From positions 310,001 to 374,000 of the forward strand of contig NZ_JARSBN010000002.1 in the NCBI RefSeq assembly GCF_029624125.1: DNA of 64,000 bases, written 5' to 3'. This stretch comes from Winogradskyella marincola. GTDB taxonomy: Bacteria; Bacteroidota; Bacteroidia; Flavobacteriales; Flavobacteriaceae. Under the pieces are notes generated by a model. The model was not told the origin of the DNA and did no database searches. It was given only the letters and a program-made list of their open reading frames with translations. Within the stretch, counting starts at the first letter, position 1; each line of letters opens with the position of its first letter. Shown here piece by piece: positions 36,512-45,548 of the stretch. The translations under genes were made by a program, and so were the position numbers.

Positions 36512-36844
36512 TTAAGCCAATTTAGGATTTACCAAAGTTTGCATGGTTTTTATATATTCTGCTAATTCTTCGAGCTTGTTTGCAGTTTCTTTAGTACCGT
36601 TTTCAGTTAACTTATAATACTTTCTAAGTCGGTTATCTACCTTTGCTACCTCAACATCTAGCAAGCCTTGCGCTTCTAATTTGTGCAATGCAGGATAGAG
36701 TGCGCCTTCTGTAATTTTAAGCTCTCCCTTGGTTAGCTCTTTTACTTTTTGGGTAATCTCGTAGCCATACATCTTATCATTCTCGTTTAATAACTTTAAA
36801 ATGATGGTATTTAAACTGCCTTTATATAATTTTGAATTGCTCAT
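36512..36844 (-). CDS. PadR family transcriptional regulator
   Basis: A 110-residue winged-helix protein with the PadR signature (MYGYEITQKVKELTKGELKITEGALYPALHKLEAQGLL in pieces, residues 25-62) and a C-terminal dimerisation helix. First gene of a five-gene unit with two HAAS-like proteins and an ABC exporter. A 9-bp palindrome lies 12 bases upstream over its promoter, so it probably represses itself and the operon until a ligand binds. Confidence 0.93.
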   Translation of the reverse strand: MSNSKLYKGSLNTIILKLLNENDKMYGYEITQKVKELTKGELKITEGALYPALHKLEAQGLLDVEVAKVDNRLRKYYKLTENGTKETANKLEELAEYIKTMQTLVNPKLA

Positions 36845-36851
36845 AGTAAGT

Positions 36852-36878
36852 CAAATATACATAATTTTCTTATGTATA
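36852..36878 (-). promoter_or_regulatory. padR promoter box and operator palindrome
   Basis: TATACATAA (36856-36864) and TTATGTATA (36870-36878) form a perfect 9-bp inverted repeat with a 5-base centre, of the ATACAT/ATGTAT type used by PadR proteins. The -7 box TATATTTG (minus strand, 36859-36852) overlaps its inner edge, so a bound dimer would block transcription. Confidence 0.65.
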
Positions 36879-36958
36879 AGTTTCTTAGGTATTATTTTAA
36901 TCTTAAAAACAGCTCTAAAACAACCATCCTTCCTTATTTTTGCTAAAATTTTTTTGCA

Positions 36959-38017
36959 ATGGCACAATTTCATAACCTTACTATAAAATCTATTGAAAAC
37001 GTTACTGAGCAATCGGTAGCTATAACTTTTGATATTCCTGCGGACTTAAAAGACACTTTTTCTTTTAAAGCAGGTCAATACATTACCCTAAAAACTGATA
37101 TTAATGGTGAAGCCGTTAGAAGAGACTACTCAATTTGTGCTTCTAAAAATAGCGGAGATCTTACTGTTGCTGTAAAAGCGGTTGAAAACGGTACTTTTTC
37201 TGTATATGCAAACAACACCTTAAAGGCAGGTGATAGTATTGAAGTAGCACCACCAAATGGTCGTTTTGTTTTTGAGCCTAACGAGGTTAAAACAAGAACA
37301 GTTGCTGCTTTTGCTGCTGGTAGTGGTATTACTCCTATTCTAAGCATTGCCAAAACACTTTTAGAAGAAGAACCTTTTAGTAATTTTATATTGGTTTACG
37401 GCAACAAGTCTTCTAAAGACACAATGTTTTTTGCCGATTTAGTAGAGATGCAAGCCAAGTATGGCAACCGTTTTCATGCCCATTTTATTTATAGCCAATC
37501 TCGCGAAGAAGGTGCTCTTTTAGGTCGAATAGAAAAAAGCACAGTTAATCTTATTGTTAAAAATAAGTACCAAGGTGTTACCATCGAAGCATTTTATTTG
37601 TGTGGACCAGAAGCTATGATTCATACTATAAAAGATACTTTAGTTGAAAACGGCATTAAAGAAAAAGCCATTTTCTTTGAATTGTTTTCAGCTCCTGTTG
37701 CTACAGAAAATGAATCTGTTACTGAAGATTTGTCTGGTAATACCAAAATAAAGGTATTGTTAGATGATGAAGACTTTGAGTTTGAAATGTCTAAAGAGCA
37801 AACCATCCTTGAAGCCGCAATAAAACAAGATCTAGACGCTCCTTACTCTTGTCAAGGTGGTATTTGTAGCAGCTGTATAGCAAGAGTTACCGAAGGTGAT
37901 GCTAAGATGAGACAAAACAATATTTTAACAGACAATGAAGTGGCAGAAGGCTTAATTCTTACTTGCCAGGCGCATCCTACATCTGCAACTATTGTTGTGG
38001 ATTATGATGATGTATAA
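36959..38017 (+). CDS. PaaE-like ferredoxin:NADP reductase with C-terminal [2Fe-2S] domain
   Basis: A 352-residue flavoprotein: FAD-binding barrel with RRDYSICAS (residues about 58-66), NAD(P)-binding part with GSGITPILSI, and a plant-type ferredoxin domain with CQGGICSSC and a fourth Cys (LTCQAHP). It passes electrons from NAD(P)H to a partner oxygenase. Family members include PaaE of phenylacetyl-CoA epoxidase, but no other paa gene is nearby, so the partner is unknown. Confidence 0.9.
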   Translation: MAQFHNLTIKSIENVTEQSVAITFDIPADLKDTFSFKAGQYITLKTDINGEAVRRDYSICASKNSGDLTVAVKAVENGTFSVYANNTLKAGDSIEVAPPNGRFVFEPNEVKTRTVAAFAAGSGITPILSIAKTLLEEEPFSNFILVYGNKSSKDTMFFADLVEMQAKYGNRFHAHFIYSQSREEGALLGRIEKSTVNLIVKNKYQGVTIEAFYLCGPEAMIHTIKDTLVENGIKEKAIFFELFSAPVATENESVTEDLSGNTKIKVLLDDEDFEFEMSKEQTILEAAIKQDLDAPYSCQGGICSSCIARVTEGDAKMRQNNILTDNEVAEGLILTCQAHPTSATIVVDYDDV

Positions 38018-38051
38018 TCTAGATACTTAGATTTTTAGACTTATTAGACTA

Positions 38052-39086
38052 TTAGATTCCTGCCTTTGCAGGAATTGTTGTCTTTACCTTTGAGACAACA
38101 GTTGCTACAACAATGCTTCCTGCTGCGTTTTCGTAGCCTTCAGGATAGTTGTTACCGTAAATAGATGTTGGGATTTTTGGGTATTGACTTCTATCTGCTG
38201 TAAGTTGAAAATCTTCAGGTTGATGAAAAGGCACAAAACCAGCAAAAGGATGAGTAACTCCCCAAATCGTAATCACTTTTACACCAAACATTGCTGCTAA
38301 ATGACCATTGCCAGAATCCATGGCAAGCATCAATTCTAAATTTGAAATTAGTGCCAATTCATCTTTAAAATCTAGTTTTCCTGCAACGGAGATAACATTG
38401 TTGTATTTGGCTTCAAAAGCATTGAGAACTTCGATCTCCTTCTCGCCTCCTCCAAATAAGATAACCTTATAATCTTTGGACAATTCTGAAATAACCGCCT
38501 CCATGTTTTCAAGCGGATACATTTTACTTTCGTAAGCTGCAAATGGAGCAATACCAACTAAAATTTCATTGCTGGTAATACCTAAATCTAAAACTGCTTT
38601 GGATAAAGGCTTTGCTTTTGGATATTTTGGCTGAGATAAATCAACTGGAAAGCCCAAAGTCTTAAAAACATCAGCATAGCGTTGATGTGTAGTTTTTAGT
38701 TGTTTTACTACTTCACCAGAAACTAAAGCCTTCTTCTCTGCTCTGCCTTTATCAATCTGGATTACTTTTCTTCCGAAGAAAAACAGCTTCAAAATTTTAC
38801 TTCGTAAAACGTTGTGCAAATCTGCAACGACATCAAACCCTAACGTTCTAAGTTCTTTTGATAACTTATAAAGCCCTAAAACACCCTTGTGTTTACCTTT
38901 TAAATCTGCGACATATACCTCAACATTTGGAATACCTTCAAAAAAAGGTTTAAAAAACGCTCTGGTAACAACCGTTACTTTTACTTGCGGATGTTGTAAG
39001 GTTAATGCACGCAACACAGGCACTGTCATTGCAACGTCTCCCATTGCCGAAAATCTTATGACGAGTATGTGAGTGGCTGATGACAT
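38052..39086 (-). CDS. Glycosyltransferase family 9 (heptosyltransferase-like)
   Basis: A 344-residue GT9 protein (ILVIRFSAMGDVAMTVPVLRAL at the N-terminus in part; ADLHNVLRS; IAPFAAYESKMYP; LAMDSGNGHLAAMFGVKVITIWG), the family that adds heptose or similar sugars to LPS core. The last seven residues, IPAKAGI, and the stop are encoded by a repeat hairpin (38056-38075), so the original C-terminus was probably shorter or different. Confidence 0.9.
   Translation of the reverse strand: MSSATHILVIRFSAMGDVAMTVPVLRALTLQHPQVKVTVVTRAFFKPFFEGIPNVEVYVADLKGKHKGVLGLYKLSKELRTLGFDVVADLHNVLRSKILKLFFFGRKVIQIDKGRAEKKALVSGEVVKQLKTTHQRYADVFKTLGFPVDLSQPKYPKAKPLSKAVLDLGITSNEILVGIAPFAAYESKMYPLENMEAVISELSKDYKVILFGGGEKEIEVLNAFEAKYNNVISVAGKLDFKDELALISNLELMLAMDSGNGHLAAMFGVKVITIWGVTHPFAGFVPFHQPEDFQLTADRSQYPKIPTSIYGNNYPEGYENAAGSIVVATVVSKVKTTIPAKAGI
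38054..38075 (+). repeat. Dispersed hairpin element inside the end of the GT9 gene
   Basis: Stem ATTCCTGC / GCAGGAAT with loop CTTT. Read on the minus strand it encodes the final residues of the GT9 protein and leads into its stop. Confidence 0.75.
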
Positions 39087-39099
39087 TTATTTCAGAATA

Positions 39100-39127
39100 G
39101 AGATCCTGAAACAAGTTCAGGATGACA
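39100..39127 (+). repeat. Dispersed hairpin element between GT9 and DUF4254 genes
   Basis: GAGA, stem ATCCTGAA / TTCAGGAT, loop ACAAG, tail GACA. Ends are as in the copy at 24845, stem is different but fully paired. Confidence 0.7.
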
Positions 39128-39129
39128 AT

Positions 39130-39738
39130 TTATTTTTGTCCTCTTAAAACAGGGTTAAGCTCATCGTCGTTGTACATTTTCATCTGTTTGTAAACTTTCA
39201 TGTACTTATCTCCGTTAGCAATATCGTTTAGCAAATCGTCAATCGCTGTGCTAAGGTCTTTACGTTGTTCTAGTAAAACGTCTAATTTCTTTTGGCAAGC
39301 CGCTTTATGATCTTCGGTAGCATCTTCTCTCACAGTTTCTAAATGCATGTGGTAGATTTTTAATGCCAAAATAGAAAGTCTGTCTATAGCCCAAGCAGGA
39401 CTTTCAGAGTTAATCTTAGCGTCTGCTTTTACAGCAACATCTTTGTATTTATCTAGGAAGTAGCTATCGATATATTCAACTGTATCAGTTCTGTCTTGGT
39501 TAGAAGCATCAATCATACGTTTTAGTTTTAATGCTGCAACAGGATCGATATTTGGGTCTCTAATAATATCTTCGTAAGCCCATTGTACAGTATCTATCCA
39601 ACATTTTCTGTATAATAAATGAGCAATTACATCTTCGTTTTTATCATACTTATTTGTGAAAGGTTGGTCTACGGTATTTAAAACTTTATAGGTTTTAATA
39701 ACATCTTGAAATATACTGTTTGCTTTATCTGAAAACAT
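39130..39738 (-). CDS. DUF4254 protein
   Basis: A 202-residue, mostly helical soluble protein of the DUF4254 family, often next to GT9 genes in Bacteroidota. Recognisable are the DRTDTVEYIDSYF and SPAWAIDRLSILALKIYHM segments. Function unknown; the association with LPS glycosyltransferases suggests a role in surface glycan synthesis. It probably shares a transcript with the GT9 gene. Confidence 0.83.
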   Translation of the reverse strand: MFSDKANSIFQDVIKTYKVLNTVDQPFTNKYDKNEDVIAHLLYRKCWIDTVQWAYEDIIRDPNIDPVAALKLKRMIDASNQDRTDTVEYIDSYFLDKYKDVAVKADAKINSESPAWAIDRLSILALKIYHMHLETVREDATEDHKAACQKKLDVLLEQRKDLSTAIDDLLNDIANGDKYMKVYKQMKMYNDDELNPVLRGQK

Positions 39739-39762
39739 ATCGAATTATTTAGTTTGAATATG

Positions 39763-39770
39763 CAAATATA
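39763..39770 (-). promoter_or_regulatory. Candidate -7 box of the DUF4254 gene
   Basis: TATATTTG on the minus strand, 25 bases before the start codon; a TTG at 39797-39795 is 24 bases upstream, slightly far. Confidence 0.4.
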
Positions 39771-39812
39771 CTTTGAATTATTAACTTAGCCATTCAAGAA
39801 AAACACTTCATT

Positions 39813-40472
39813 ATGCAAATTCATAACCTTTCTGAAAGCCCTTCAATTTTAAATACTTTTATGTCTGAAATTAGAGATGTGAACATTCAAAATGACCGAA
39901 TGCGCTTTAGACGAAATATTGAACGCATTGGTGAAGTTTTAGGTTATGAACTGAGCAAATCGCTTCATTTTGAAGCACACAAAACAGAAACACCTCTCGG
40001 AAATCACAGTACAAGTTTGTACAAAAATGATATTGTGCTATGCTCTATCCTAAGAGCTGGTGTGCCTTTGCATAATGGCTTGTTAAACTATTTTGATGCT
40101 GCTGAAAATGCTTTTATTTCAGCTTATAGACATCACAAAAATAATCCTGAAAGTTTTGAAATTATTGTTGAATATTTAGCCTGCCCAAGTCTGGAAGGTA
40201 AAACCTTAATCCTTGCAGACCCAATGCTTGCCTCTGGACAATCTATGGTAGCAACTTACGAAGCTCTTAAACCTTTTGGAACACCAAAAGATGTACACTT
40301 GGTTAGTGTTATTGGTGCTCAAAAAGGAGTTGATTTTGTTGCTAAGCATTTTAATGCAAATGCGCACCTGTGGATTGCAGATATTGATGATACGCTAAAC
40401 GAAAAAGGCTACATTGTACCTGGTTTGGGAGATGCTGGTGATTTAGCTTTTGGCAATAAATTACAGCATTAA
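39813..40472 (+). CDS. upp: Uracil phosphoribosyltransferase
   Basis: A 219-residue pyrimidine salvage enzyme making UMP from uracil and PRPP. The PRPP-binding loop LILADPMLASGQSM and the flexible segment LCSILRAGVPLHNGL are present, as is the C-terminal uracil-binding YIVPGLGDAGDLAFG. Its last 12 bases overlap the end of the convergent DUF6427 gene. Confidence 0.95.
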   Translation: MQIHNLSESPSILNTFMSEIRDVNIQNDRMRFRRNIERIGEVLGYELSKSLHFEAHKTETPLGNHSTSLYKNDIVLCSILRAGVPLHNGLLNYFDAAENAFISAYRHHKNNPESFEIIVEYLACPSLEGKTLILADPMLASGQSMVATYEALKPFGTPKDVHLVSVIGAQKGVDFVAKHFNANAHLWIADIDDTLNEKGYIVPGLGDAGDLAFGNKLQH

Positions 40473-41378
40473 ACTTATAATAGGCGCTAATATTAACAGA
40501 GAAATAAAAACTTCTTTAAACCATTTTTCTGAAACTACTTCGATATAATTTGCCATAATTATAGAAAATGGCGCAAACAGAAAAATGAACTCACTTCCGT
40601 TTTTTACTGGTGCTATTATTGCTATTAAGATGGCTATAACAGAAGACCATGCTATGAGAAAAAAAGACGGTTTTAACTTCTTGTTTTTGTCTGGTATGCT
40701 TCTAAAAAAGTAGATAAGCGTCCACAGAAATGATGCAAACAAAACTGTGAACTTTATAATAAATGCTACGCTATTGTACACCGAATAATCTACACTTGCA
40801 TAACGACTAAAATTAGTAGGCTTTATGTAAGTATCATGAACAATGATATTGTAAGCGACAAGTAGTAAGATTACAGTGGCAACACCAACAAAAGGAATAA
40901 TAACATTCTTTAAATTGTTTTTTGAATGGTAGATTAATGCTACAATTACAACGGCAAAAAACAAAACAGACCAAAAGTGAAATAACGTAGCCATCATAAC
41001 CCAAAAACCAGCATCGAAAAACTTTTTCTTTGTATGAAGGTTCGTTTGCAAACTAATAAGGCGTCTCAATGCAAAAAGCACAAATAAATTAGCAAAGAGT
41101 AAATCTGAATATCTTAAGGCTTCTGGAAACAATCCAAACAATAATCCAAATGTCATTATTGCATAACCATTCTTTTTGGTAAGATTATTTTTTGAAATGA
41201 TAAAGTCTAAAAGAAAAACAAAAAAGACAGCTACTACCAGCTTTATAGAAGTCTTTAAAGCTGTAGTTACATCTGCAAATAGCTGGTTAAAATTAGAAAC
41301 TACAAAAAGGACAATAACAAAACCAGCAACCATTATAAAGTTTATAGGCTTAGATTTACTAAAAATGCTTGTAATCAT
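40461..41378 (-). CDS. DUF6427-type membrane protein
   Basis: A 305-residue protein with about ten transmembrane helices. It fits the DUF6427 family that flavobacteria carry next to upp and purD. Function unknown. Confidence 0.75.
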   Translation of the reverse strand: MITSIFSKSKPINFIMVAGFVIVLFVVSNFNQLFADVTTALKTSIKLVVAVFFVFLLDFIISKNNLTKKNGYAIMTFGLLFGLFPEALRYSDLLFANLFVLFALRRLISLQTNLHTKKKFFDAGFWVMMATLFHFWSVLFFAVVIVALIYHSKNNLKNVIIPFVGVATVILLLVAYNIIVHDTYIKPTNFSRYASVDYSVYNSVAFIIKFTVLFASFLWTLIYFFRSIPDKNKKLKPSFFLIAWSSVIAILIAIIAPVKNGSEFIFLFAPFSIIMANYIEVVSEKWFKEVFISLLILAPIISLML

Positions 41379-41494
41379 TTACTGTTTTTGTATTTTTGCT
41401 ATCCAATTGAACCTTTCGTCTAATTAGTGAAGCTAAATTGGATGTGAGTATAAATATAATTTAATTCTCGCTAGCCGAGTAAATTTATAAAGTT

Positions 41495-41722
41495 ATGAAG
41501 GATTTCTTTTACGCAATACAAGATTTATTTGTCAATGTATTATTTGCACCATTAGATTATTTAAGAGAGCTAGAGCTTTCTTCTTGGTTTGCAGCTAACA
41601 CCATGTCATGGTTTTTTATGGCTATTGGTTTTGTTGCCTTTGTTTATTGGATGAAGCAATTAGCTAAATACAACGCTAACAACGAAGAAGATAAGAGTAT
41701 TTCTTCGCACTCTTACCTATAG
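41495..41722 (+). CDS. DUF6341-type small membrane protein
   Basis: A 75-residue protein with one clear transmembrane helix (about 35-53, MSWFFMAIGFVAFVYWM) and an amphipathic N-terminus. It fits the DUF6341 family found beside DUF6427 and purD. Function unknown. It overlaps the purD stop by 6 bases. Confidence 0.75.
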   Translation: MKDFFYAIQDLFVNVLFAPLDYLRELELSSWFAANTMSWFFMAIGFVAFVYWMKQLAKYNANNEEDKSISSHSYL

Positions 41723-42988
41723 GTCAAAACCAATATCTTTTCGATAATACATCTTATCAAAATGTAGATTTTCTATATTTTGATAAGATTTTTTTATGGC
41801 TTCTTGGTACGTGTCTCCATACGACGTTACAGCCATAACACGACCACCAGAAGTTACCACCTTACCATCTGTATCTTTTGCTCCTGCATGAAATACGATA
41901 GAGTCTTCAACCTTTTCTAGTCCGGTAATTTCTTTACCTTTTTCATAAGCTTCAGGATAACCTCCAGATACCAACATTATTGTTGTTGCAGCACGCTCAT
42001 CTATATCTATAGCAACGTCTGCTAAGGTACCTTTTGCCATAGCCTTAAAAATAGTTACCAAATCGGTTTTTAATCTAGGTAAAACAACTTCGGTTTCAGG
42101 ATCTCCCATTCTTACGTTATACTCAATAACTTTTGGATCGTCTCCAACTTTAATCAATCCTATGAAAATGAAACCTACATATGGTAAGTTGTCTTTTTGT
42201 AAACCTTCAACTGTTGGCTTAACGATTTGATTTTCAATTTTACTTAAAAAATCGTCTGTTGCAAATGGTACCGGAGACACAGCTCCCATTCCACCTGTAT
42301 TTAAGCCAGTATCACCTTCTCCAATTCTTTTATAATCTTTAGCTGTTGGAAGTATTTTGTAATCCTTTCCATCTGTAAGTACAAAACAACTCAACTCAAT
42401 ACCGTCTAAAAACTCTTCTATAACAACTTTAGCACTTGCATTACCAAACTTAGCATTTACAAGCATATTGCTTAATTCTGCCTTTGCTTCGTCTAAGTCA
42501 TTAAGAATTAAAACCCCTTTTCCGGCCGCTAAACCGTCCGCTTTTAAAACATATGGTGCGTTTAGAGTTTCTAGAAACTTGTGTCCTTCTTCTACATTGT
42601 CTTTGGTAAAACTCTGATATGCTGCAGTTGGAATATTATGACGCGACATAAACTCTTTTGCAAACTCCTTAGAACCTTCTAGCTCAGCAGCAGCCTTTTG
42701 AGGGCCAATTACTGCAACATTTTTTAACGCTTCATCTTCCAGAAAAAAGTCGTGCACACCTTGTACTAATGGATCTTCTGGACCAACGACAACCAATTCT
42801 ATATCATTAGCTATTACAGCATCTTTAATGGCTTTAAAATCGGTAACCGAAAGGTCTAAGTTAGTTGCTATTGCGCTTGTACCTGAGTTTCCTGGTGCAA
42901 CATAAAGGTTAGTGCATTGGTTGCTTTGTGCAATTTTCCATGCAAATGTATGTTCTCTTCCGCCAGATCCTAAGACTAAAATATTCAT
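41717..42988 (-). CDS. purD: Phosphoribosylamine-glycine ligase
   Basis: A 423-residue ATP-grasp enzyme of purine synthesis (MNILVLGSGGREHTFAWKI; LKADGLAAGKGVLI; TGGMGAVSP; RMGDPETEVVLPRL). The conserved N-terminus starts at the ATG 42988, so the ATG at 43009, seven codons earlier, is not preferred. Confidence 0.97.
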   Translation of the reverse strand: MNILVLGSGGREHTFAWKIAQSNQCTNLYVAPGNSGTSAIATNLDLSVTDFKAIKDAVIANDIELVVVGPEDPLVQGVHDFFLEDEALKNVAVIGPQKAAAELEGSKEFAKEFMSRHNIPTAAYQSFTKDNVEEGHKFLETLNAPYVLKADGLAAGKGVLILNDLDEAKAELSNMLVNAKFGNASAKVVIEEFLDGIELSCFVLTDGKDYKILPTAKDYKRIGEGDTGLNTGGMGAVSPVPFATDDFLSKIENQIVKPTVEGLQKDNLPYVGFIFIGLIKVGDDPKVIEYNVRMGDPETEVVLPRLKTDLVTIFKAMAKGTLADVAIDIDERAATTIMLVSGGYPEAYEKGKEITGLEKVEDSIVFHAGAKDTDGKVVTSGGRVMAVTSYGDTYQEAIKKSYQNIENLHFDKMYYRKDIGFDL

Positions 42989-43072
42989 GATTGTGTTTTG
43001 TTTGCGCAAAAATAATTGGTTTTACGATGAAAAAACAATTAATTTACAGAAACCTTTTGGCCTTTATTCATC

Positions 43073-44383
43073 TTGCAATTATTCGATTTTTCTTTAAAAC
43101 TTAATGGCTTTGATATTAACAAGGCAAAATCTGCTTTGAAAGACATTACTGCGCTTAATGAAGAGGCATTTATTGCTTATTTAAACAGTAAACGGCAAGA
43201 CATTTTAGATTTTCATTTAGAAAATAATGTCTTCTATAAATCATTTGTAAAATCGGCAGATGTTGCTAGTTGGAACTCTATACCTGTTATGACCAAGCGT
43301 CATTTACAACAGCCCTTAGAGCAACGCTTAAGCAAAGGTTACACTGCAAATTCTGTGTATGTAAACAAAACCTCTGGCAGCTCTGGAGATCCTTTTATTT
43401 TTGCGAAAGACAAATGGTGCCATGCACTTACTTGGGCAGAAATAATGAATCGCTTTGGGTGGTTTGGCATTGACTTTAACACATCTAAACAAGCTCGGTT
43501 TTATGGAATTCCTTTAGATAAAAAAGGCTATTATAAAGAACGATTAAAGGATTGGTTTAGTAATCGTTATCGGTTTTCGGTTTTTGATTTAAGCGATAAT
43601 GCTTTTGAAAGCGTATTAGCGAAGTTTCAGTCTACGCCTTTTGACTATATCAATGGTTATACAAGTCCAATAGTGCAATTCGCCAAATTTCTTAAAAGAA
43701 AAAAGATTGTTTTAAAATCTATTTGCCCTACTTTAAAAGTCTGCATCGTTACTTCTGAAATGCTTTTTGATAATGACAAAACACTATTAGAAACACAATT
43801 TGGAGTGCCGATTGTAAACGAATATGGAGCATCTGAATTAGACCTCATTGCTTTTCAGAATACAGAAGATCAATGGCAGGTTAATAGCGAAACGCTGTAT
43901 GTTGAAATTTTAGATGACAACGACAATATACTGCCCTATGGACAAGAAGGACGAATTGTAATTACCTCACTTTACAACAAAGCGCATCCTTTTATTCGAT
44001 ATGATATTGGAGATATTGGGATTTTAAGTGAACAAAGCACCTTACAAAAGCCTATTCTAAAAAAATTAATAGGTCGTACTAACGATATTGCTCGCTTACC
44101 AAGCGGGAAAAAAGCTGCTGGACTAACCTTCTATTACATTACAAAAAGTGTTATTGAAAATGATGGTAATGTATCTGAATTTATAATAGAACAATCAGAG
44201 TTGGATGCTTTTAAAATAAAATATGTAAGCAAAAATGCGCTCTCTAATGATGAAAAAGAAACGATTAGTAAGGCAATGATTCAATATTTAGAGCCAGAAA
44301 TTTCTATTACTTTTGATCGTGTTGCAAAACTAGATCGTTCAAAATCCGGGAAACTAAAACAGTTTACATCGTTCATAAATTAA
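43073..44383 (+). CDS. CapK/phenylacetate-CoA ligase-like AMP-forming enzyme
   Basis: A 436-residue adenylating enzyme: NKTSGSSGDPF (P-loop-like, residues about 98-108), VNEYGASELD and RYDIGDIG. Such CapK-type proteins are common in capsule loci where they may activate an acyl group. No ATG or GTG lies in frame after the upstream stop at 43040, so TTG 43073 is the likely start. Four bases before the next glycosyltransferase gene. Confidence 0.82.
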   Translation: MQLFDFSLKLNGFDINKAKSALKDITALNEEAFIAYLNSKRQDILDFHLENNVFYKSFVKSADVASWNSIPVMTKRHLQQPLEQRLSKGYTANSVYVNKTSGSSGDPFIFAKDKWCHALTWAEIMNRFGWFGIDFNTSKQARFYGIPLDKKGYYKERLKDWFSNRYRFSVFDLSDNAFESVLAKFQSTPFDYINGYTSPIVQFAKFLKRKKIVLKSICPTLKVCIVTSEMLFDNDKTLLETQFGVPIVNEYGASELDLIAFQNTEDQWQVNSETLYVEILDDNDNILPYGQEGRIVITSLYNKAHPFIRYDIGDIGILSEQSTLQKPILKKLIGRTNDIARLPSGKKAAGLTFYYITKSVIENDGNVSEFIIEQSELDAFKIKYVSKNALSNDEKETISKAMIQYLEPEISITFDRVAKLDRSKSGKLKQFTSFIN

Positions 44384-44387
44384 GCCT

Positions 44388-45548
44388 ATGGAGAATATAA
44401 TGATAATAACGAGTTATTTTCCACCAGAAATTGGTGCGGCTTCTAACCGTATTTTTCATTTAGCTGAAGGCTTACAATCTGATTACAACGTTACTGTTGT
44501 TACTCCTTTACCAAATTATCCTACTGGTAAAATTTTTGATGCTTACAAGGGTAAATTCAGAGTAAAGTCTCAGGAAAACGATATTAATATTGTTAGGCTT
44601 TGGCTATATGCTAGCAAATCTAAAAACAAATTTGTTAGGTTGTTTGCTATGCTATCTTACAGCATGAGTTTGGTTTGGTTTTTTATGTGGCATAAAATTC
44701 CTGATAAGGTAATTGTTCAATCTCCACCACTTTTGGTTGCTTTTACTTGCATGCTTTTTTTAAGGTCTAAAAAACGAAAACTCATCTTAAATGTTAGTGA
44801 CCTTTGGCCTAGTGCTGGTTTTGAACTTGGCGCATTAAAGCAAGGTTTAAGCTATAAATTGTTGCAAAAGCTAGAACGTTTTAATTACAAATCTGCTGAT
44901 TTAATCTTAGGACAGAGTAATGAGATCTTAACTCATGTCGGTAAAATTACCTCAAAACCGCAATTGTTTCTTTATAGAAACTATCCTAACATCAACCGAC
45001 AAGACATTACTGAAACACCTTTGAATAATGGCACCCTACAGATTGTATATGCTGGTCTTTTGGGTGTTGCACAAGGTATTTTAAAACTCTGTCGAGAGCT
45101 TGACTATAGTGCTATAGAACTACACATCTACGGTTCTGGCGCTGAAGAAAACGATATAAAAGCATTTATTGAAAACAATAAAGACCTACCGATACACTTT
45201 TATGGAAGGGTTGATAGAGCCAAACTTCATAACGAGCTTAAAAAGTACGATATCGTGATTATTCCGCTATTAAATAGAATCTATGGCTCTGTACCTTCAA
45301 AAATATTTGAATACGCTAAATTAGGCTTACCTATGCTTTATTTTGGAGGAGGTGAGGGTGAAGATGTAATTAATGAGAATAACTTAGGATGGGTTGCTAA
45401 AGCAGGTGATTATTCTCATCTTAATTCAACAATAAAATCTATAGAAAAAGAAAAATTGAATGTTGCTCTAAAACAAAAGATTCAACAAACAGCTTATGAA
45501 AATTTTGATTTTGAAGCTCAACTAAAACTATTAAAAAAACGACTTTAA
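44388..45548 (+). CDS. Glycosyltransferase family 4 (WbuB-like)
   Basis: A 386-residue GT4 enzyme with the N-terminal ITSYFPPEIGAASNRIFHLAEGL and the C-terminal domain around KIFEYAKLGLPMLYFG. It transfers a sugar to a lipid-linked intermediate, donor unknown. Co-transcribed with the CapK-like gene; convergent with the glycosylphosphotransferase (4-base overlap). Confidence 0.9.
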   Translation: MENIMIITSYFPPEIGAASNRIFHLAEGLQSDYNVTVVTPLPNYPTGKIFDAYKGKFRVKSQENDINIVRLWLYASKSKNKFVRLFAMLSYSMSLVWFFMWHKIPDKVIVQSPPLLVAFTCMLFLRSKKRKLILNVSDLWPSAGFELGALKQGLSYKLLQKLERFNYKSADLILGQSNEILTHVGKITSKPQLFLYRNYPNINRQDITETPLNNGTLQIVYAGLLGVAQGILKLCRELDYSAIELHIYGSGAEENDIKAFIENNKDLPIHFYGRVDRAKLHNELKKYDIVIIPLLNRIYGSVPSKIFEYAKLGLPMLYFGGGEGEDVINENNLGWVAKAGDYSHLNSTIKSIEKEKLNVALKQKIQQTAYENFDFEAQLKLLKKRL

